From: Bacillus sp. CH140a_4T
Lineage (GTDB): Bacteria; Bacillota; Bacilli; Bacillales; Bacillaceae_G
Assembly: GCF_008923725.1 (NCBI RefSeq)
Contig: NZ_WBPF01000005.1
Location: 1-64,000, forward strand
DNA length: 64,000 bases
Direction of reading: 5' to 3'
The position numbers and the translations under genes were made by a program. The notes beneath the pieces are model-generated. The model ran no database searches, was not told the origin of the DNA, and worked only from the letters and a program-made list of their open reading frames with translations. Shown piece after piece: positions 61,768-64,000 of this stretch (positions are counted from its first letter, which is position 1; each line of letters opens with the position of its first letter).

Positions 61768-63006
61768 ATGAAAAACTTACTCAAAAATTGGAAATACCCT
61801 TTATTACTACTGTCCGGAGTTGGTATTGCGAATTTAGGGGCATGGATTTACTTAATAGCACTGAATGTACTTGTCTATAATATGGGAGGCTCAGCCTTAG
61901 CTGTTGCTACTTTATATGTAATTCAACCATTAGCCGCTTTATTTACAAACGCTTGGTCAGGAAGTATGATTGATCGTTTAAATAAACGGAAGTTAATGAT
62001 TCACCTCGATATATATCGTGCGGTATTTATCGCTATTTTACCTTTACTTCCATCACTTTGGATTGTGTATGTATTCGTATTCTTTATAAGTATGGCCAGT
62101 GCAATTTATGAGCCAACTGCTATGACATATATGACGAAATTAGTTCCAGTAGAGCAAAGACAACGTTTTAATTCATTACGTAGTTTAATAGGATCAGGTG
62201 CATCTTTAATTGGTCCAGCGATTGCGGGAGTATTGTTAATAGCAAGTACATCGGAGTTTGCTATATATATGAATGCTATAGCATTTCTCTTATCAGGAGT
62301 AATTACATTGCTGTTACCTAATCTTGATAAAAAATCCGATATTCATACGTCAAATGACAAGTTATCTTTAGCTGTACTAAAAAAAGACTGGAACATTGTT
62401 TTAAATTTCAGTAAAAAATCAATGTATATCGTTTTTGTGTACTTCTTATTTGAAGGGATGATGGTTTTAGTCGCCGCAAATGATTCACTTGAATTATCAT
62501 TTGCGAAAGAAGTTTTATTGTTAACAGATAGTGAATATGGCTTTTTAGTTAGTATCGCTGGAGCCGGGTTTATTTTAGGAGCCATAACAAATACAATTTT
62601 ATCAAAAAAATTAACACCTTCATTTTTAATTGGAATAGGATCATTATTCATCTCAATCGGTTATTTAATTTATGCTTTTTCAAATGAGTTTTTAATTGCT
62701 ACTATCGGATTCTTTATTTTATCTTTCTCTATGGCGTATGCAAATACAGGATTTAATACCTTTTATCAAAATAATGTCCCTGTCCATATCATGGGACGGA
62801 TTGGAAGTATATATGGGCTTGTGATTGCGGGCATCACCATTTTAATTACGATATTGTTTGGAGTTGCAACTCAATTTATTTCTATACAACTTGTCGTTAT
62901 CGTAGGATCATTCGTAATGCTACTTATAACTATCATATTATGTGTGTTTACTTTATTGCCATCACAGTCTAAGGTGTATTCCTCTGAGTCAATCAATTCA
63001 AAATAG
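61768..63006 (+). CDS. MFS transporter under T-box control
   Basis: 412 residues from ATG 61768 (AAAGCGGGGG upstream). Twelve membrane helices; the signature 'NAWSGSMIDRLNKRKLMIHL' is between helices 2 and 3, and 'MGRIGSIYGLVIAGITI' near the C-terminal half. It resembles DHA3-type exporters. Because a T-box drives it, it probably moves an amino acid, its analogue or an aminoacyl-synthetase inhibitor rather than being a general drug pump; this is inference from the leader. Confidence 0.87.
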   Translation: MKNLLKNWKYPLLLLSGVGIANLGAWIYLIALNVLVYNMGGSALAVATLYVIQPLAALFTNAWSGSMIDRLNKRKLMIHLDIYRAVFIAILPLLPSLWIVYVFVFFISMASAIYEPTAMTYMTKLVPVEQRQRFNSLRSLIGSGASLIGPAIAGVLLIASTSEFAIYMNAIAFLLSGVITLLLPNLDKKSDIHTSNDKLSLAVLKKDWNIVLNFSKKSMYIVFVYFLFEGMMVLVAANDSLELSFAKEVLLLTDSEYGFLVSIAGAGFILGAITNTILSKKLTPSFLIGIGSLFISIGYLIYAFSNEFLIATIGFFILSFSMAYANTGFNTFYQNNVPVHIMGRIGSIYGLVIAGITILITILFGVATQFISIQLVVIVGSFVMLLITIILCVFTLLPSQSKVYSSESINSK

Positions 63007-63111
63007 TTCTCTTGGTTTTGATTTACGGTATTCAATAGGAGGGTTCACCCTCCTATATATGGAAATATAAGAAGGGTGAACAATTATTGATAAACGAGGG
63101 TGGTTTTTGTA

Positions 63112-64000
63112 ATGAAAACAAAAGATCAAATAGACAGCATTGTAAAAGAAATGCATCGGCATATAGATTTCTCTGGGGTAATTTTAGTAAAAGAAGAAAA
63201 AGGCTTAGTCTATGAAGAGGCGTTTGGTTACGCAAATCGCAATGAATGTATAAACAATACGCCACAAACAAGGTTCGGAATTGCCTCCGGTTGTAAAATA
63301 TTCACTGCTATCGGTATCTGTCAACTTGTTGAAAAAGGGGTAATTAATTTTCAAACAAAGTTAAAAGAGTGTTTAAGTATTAAATTTCCAAACTTCAATG
63401 AAGATATTACAATACATCACCTTTTGACGCATAGTTCGGGTATTCCAGATTATTTTGATGAAAGTATTATGGATAACTTCGAAGATCTTTGGAAACAAAC
63501 TCCTATGTATCTATTAAAAAATTTAAAAGACTTTTTACCATTATTCCAAAACAGAAATATGATGTTTGCACCAGGAAGTAAGTTTCACTACAACAATGCT
63601 GGATTTATCATACTTGGATTAATTATAGAAGAACAGACAGGACTTAAATTTACGGAGTATATAGAAAAAAGTATATTTAATCCCATTGGTATGAATGATT
63701 CGGGCTATTTTTCTTTAGATAAATTACCAAGATACACGGCTCTCGGATATATAAAAGATGAAATAAACCAAAATTGGAGAACAAACGCCTACTCTATACC
63801 AATAATAGGAGGTTCTGATGGTGGAGCTTTTATTACTGCGCCAGACATGCTGAAGTTCTGGGAAGCGTTATTTAACTATGAAATCATAAGCCATGAATAT
63901 ACAAACATACTTTTAACTTCTCACATTCAAGTAAATAAAAATCAGTCTTACGGATATGGAATATGGATTGAAACAAGAGAAAACAAGATATTCAAATATC
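63112..64000 (+). CDS. Beta-lactamase-like serine hydrolase (class C/DD-peptidase fold), 3' end outside the window
   Basis: 296 residues visible from ATG 63112 (GAGGGTGG upstream). The catalytic tetrad 'ASGCKIFTAIG' contains Ser-x-x-Lys near residue 60, and 'FHYNNAGFIILGLIIEEQTG' contains the Tyr-x-Asn near residue 160. 'ITIHHLLTHSSGIPDYF' is the family's usual central motif. No signal peptide, so cytoplasmic; most such Bacillus proteins are esterases or D-peptidases. The stop lies beyond base 64000. Confidence 0.87.
   Translation, partial: MKTKDQIDSIVKEMHRHIDFSGVILVKEEKGLVYEEAFGYANRNECINNTPQTRFGIASGCKIFTAIGICQLVEKGVINFQTKLKECLSIKFPNFNEDITIHHLLTHSSGIPDYFDESIMDNFEDLWKQTPMYLLKNLKDFLPLFQNRNMMFAPGSKFHYNNAGFIILGLIIEEQTGLKFTEYIEKSIFNPIGMNDSGYFSLDKLPRYTALGYIKDEINQNWRTNAYSIPIIGGSDGGAFITAPDMLKFWEALFNYEIISHEYTNILLTSHIQVNKNQSYGYGIWIETRENKIFKY

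Overview
The window looks like chromosome from a Bacillus cereus-group bacterium. The evidence is AT-rich sequence, strong AAGGAGG ribosome binding sites, a collagen-like exosporium protein at the left edge, a sporulation YjcZ peptide, KinB-type sporulation kinases, a SAM riboswitch ahead of an ECF methionine-type transporter, and BcrC and PBP genes of Bacillus type. No rRNA, tRNA, CRISPR array or transposase was seen.

Layout. 1-203 is the 5' end of a minus-strand collagen-like exosporium gene. About 204-2,430 is mostly non-coding: a dispersed array of about twelve hairpins, each reading as an intrinsic terminator on the minus strand, with one membrane-protein gene inside. About 2,750-26,200 is the late half of an HK97-type siphophage: ArpU-like activator, short tyrosine recombinase, a structured RNA candidate, HNH, terminases, portal, ClpP-like protease, capsid, connectors, tail tube, tail chaperones with a programmed -1 frameshift, tape measure, distal tail protein, tail fibre with a self-cleaving chaperone, XhlA, holin, amidase, and a YolD-like gene. 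No repressor, replication genes or large integrase are visible, so this is either a remnant or an element whose early half lies elsewhere.

26,400-31,000 is accessory DNA. It holds a perfect 24-bp palindrome, a cassette of two PAPS-type sulfotransferase paralogues around a TauE/SafE permease, and a solitary gene resembling the C-terminal MID and RNase H part of bacterial PIWI-like pPIWI_RE proteins. I regard this region as the most likely place for undescribed biology.

31,000-64,000 is ordinary B. cereus-group chromosome with accessory genes: small membrane proteins, a P450, an MFS pump translationally coupled to a Vat-type streptogramin acetyltransferase, DUF1540 with a hairpin over its ribosome binding site, several decayed genes (PadR regulator, second P450, macrolide-type glycosyltransferase), cysteine dioxygenase, Cof phosphatase, two sporulation-type histidine kinases, two class B PBPs, BcrC, a SAM-riboswitch ECF transporter operon, a T-box-controlled MFS pump, and the start of a beta-lactamase-like serine hydrolase cut by the window edge. 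Family names come from recognising motifs by eye; no database search was possible.
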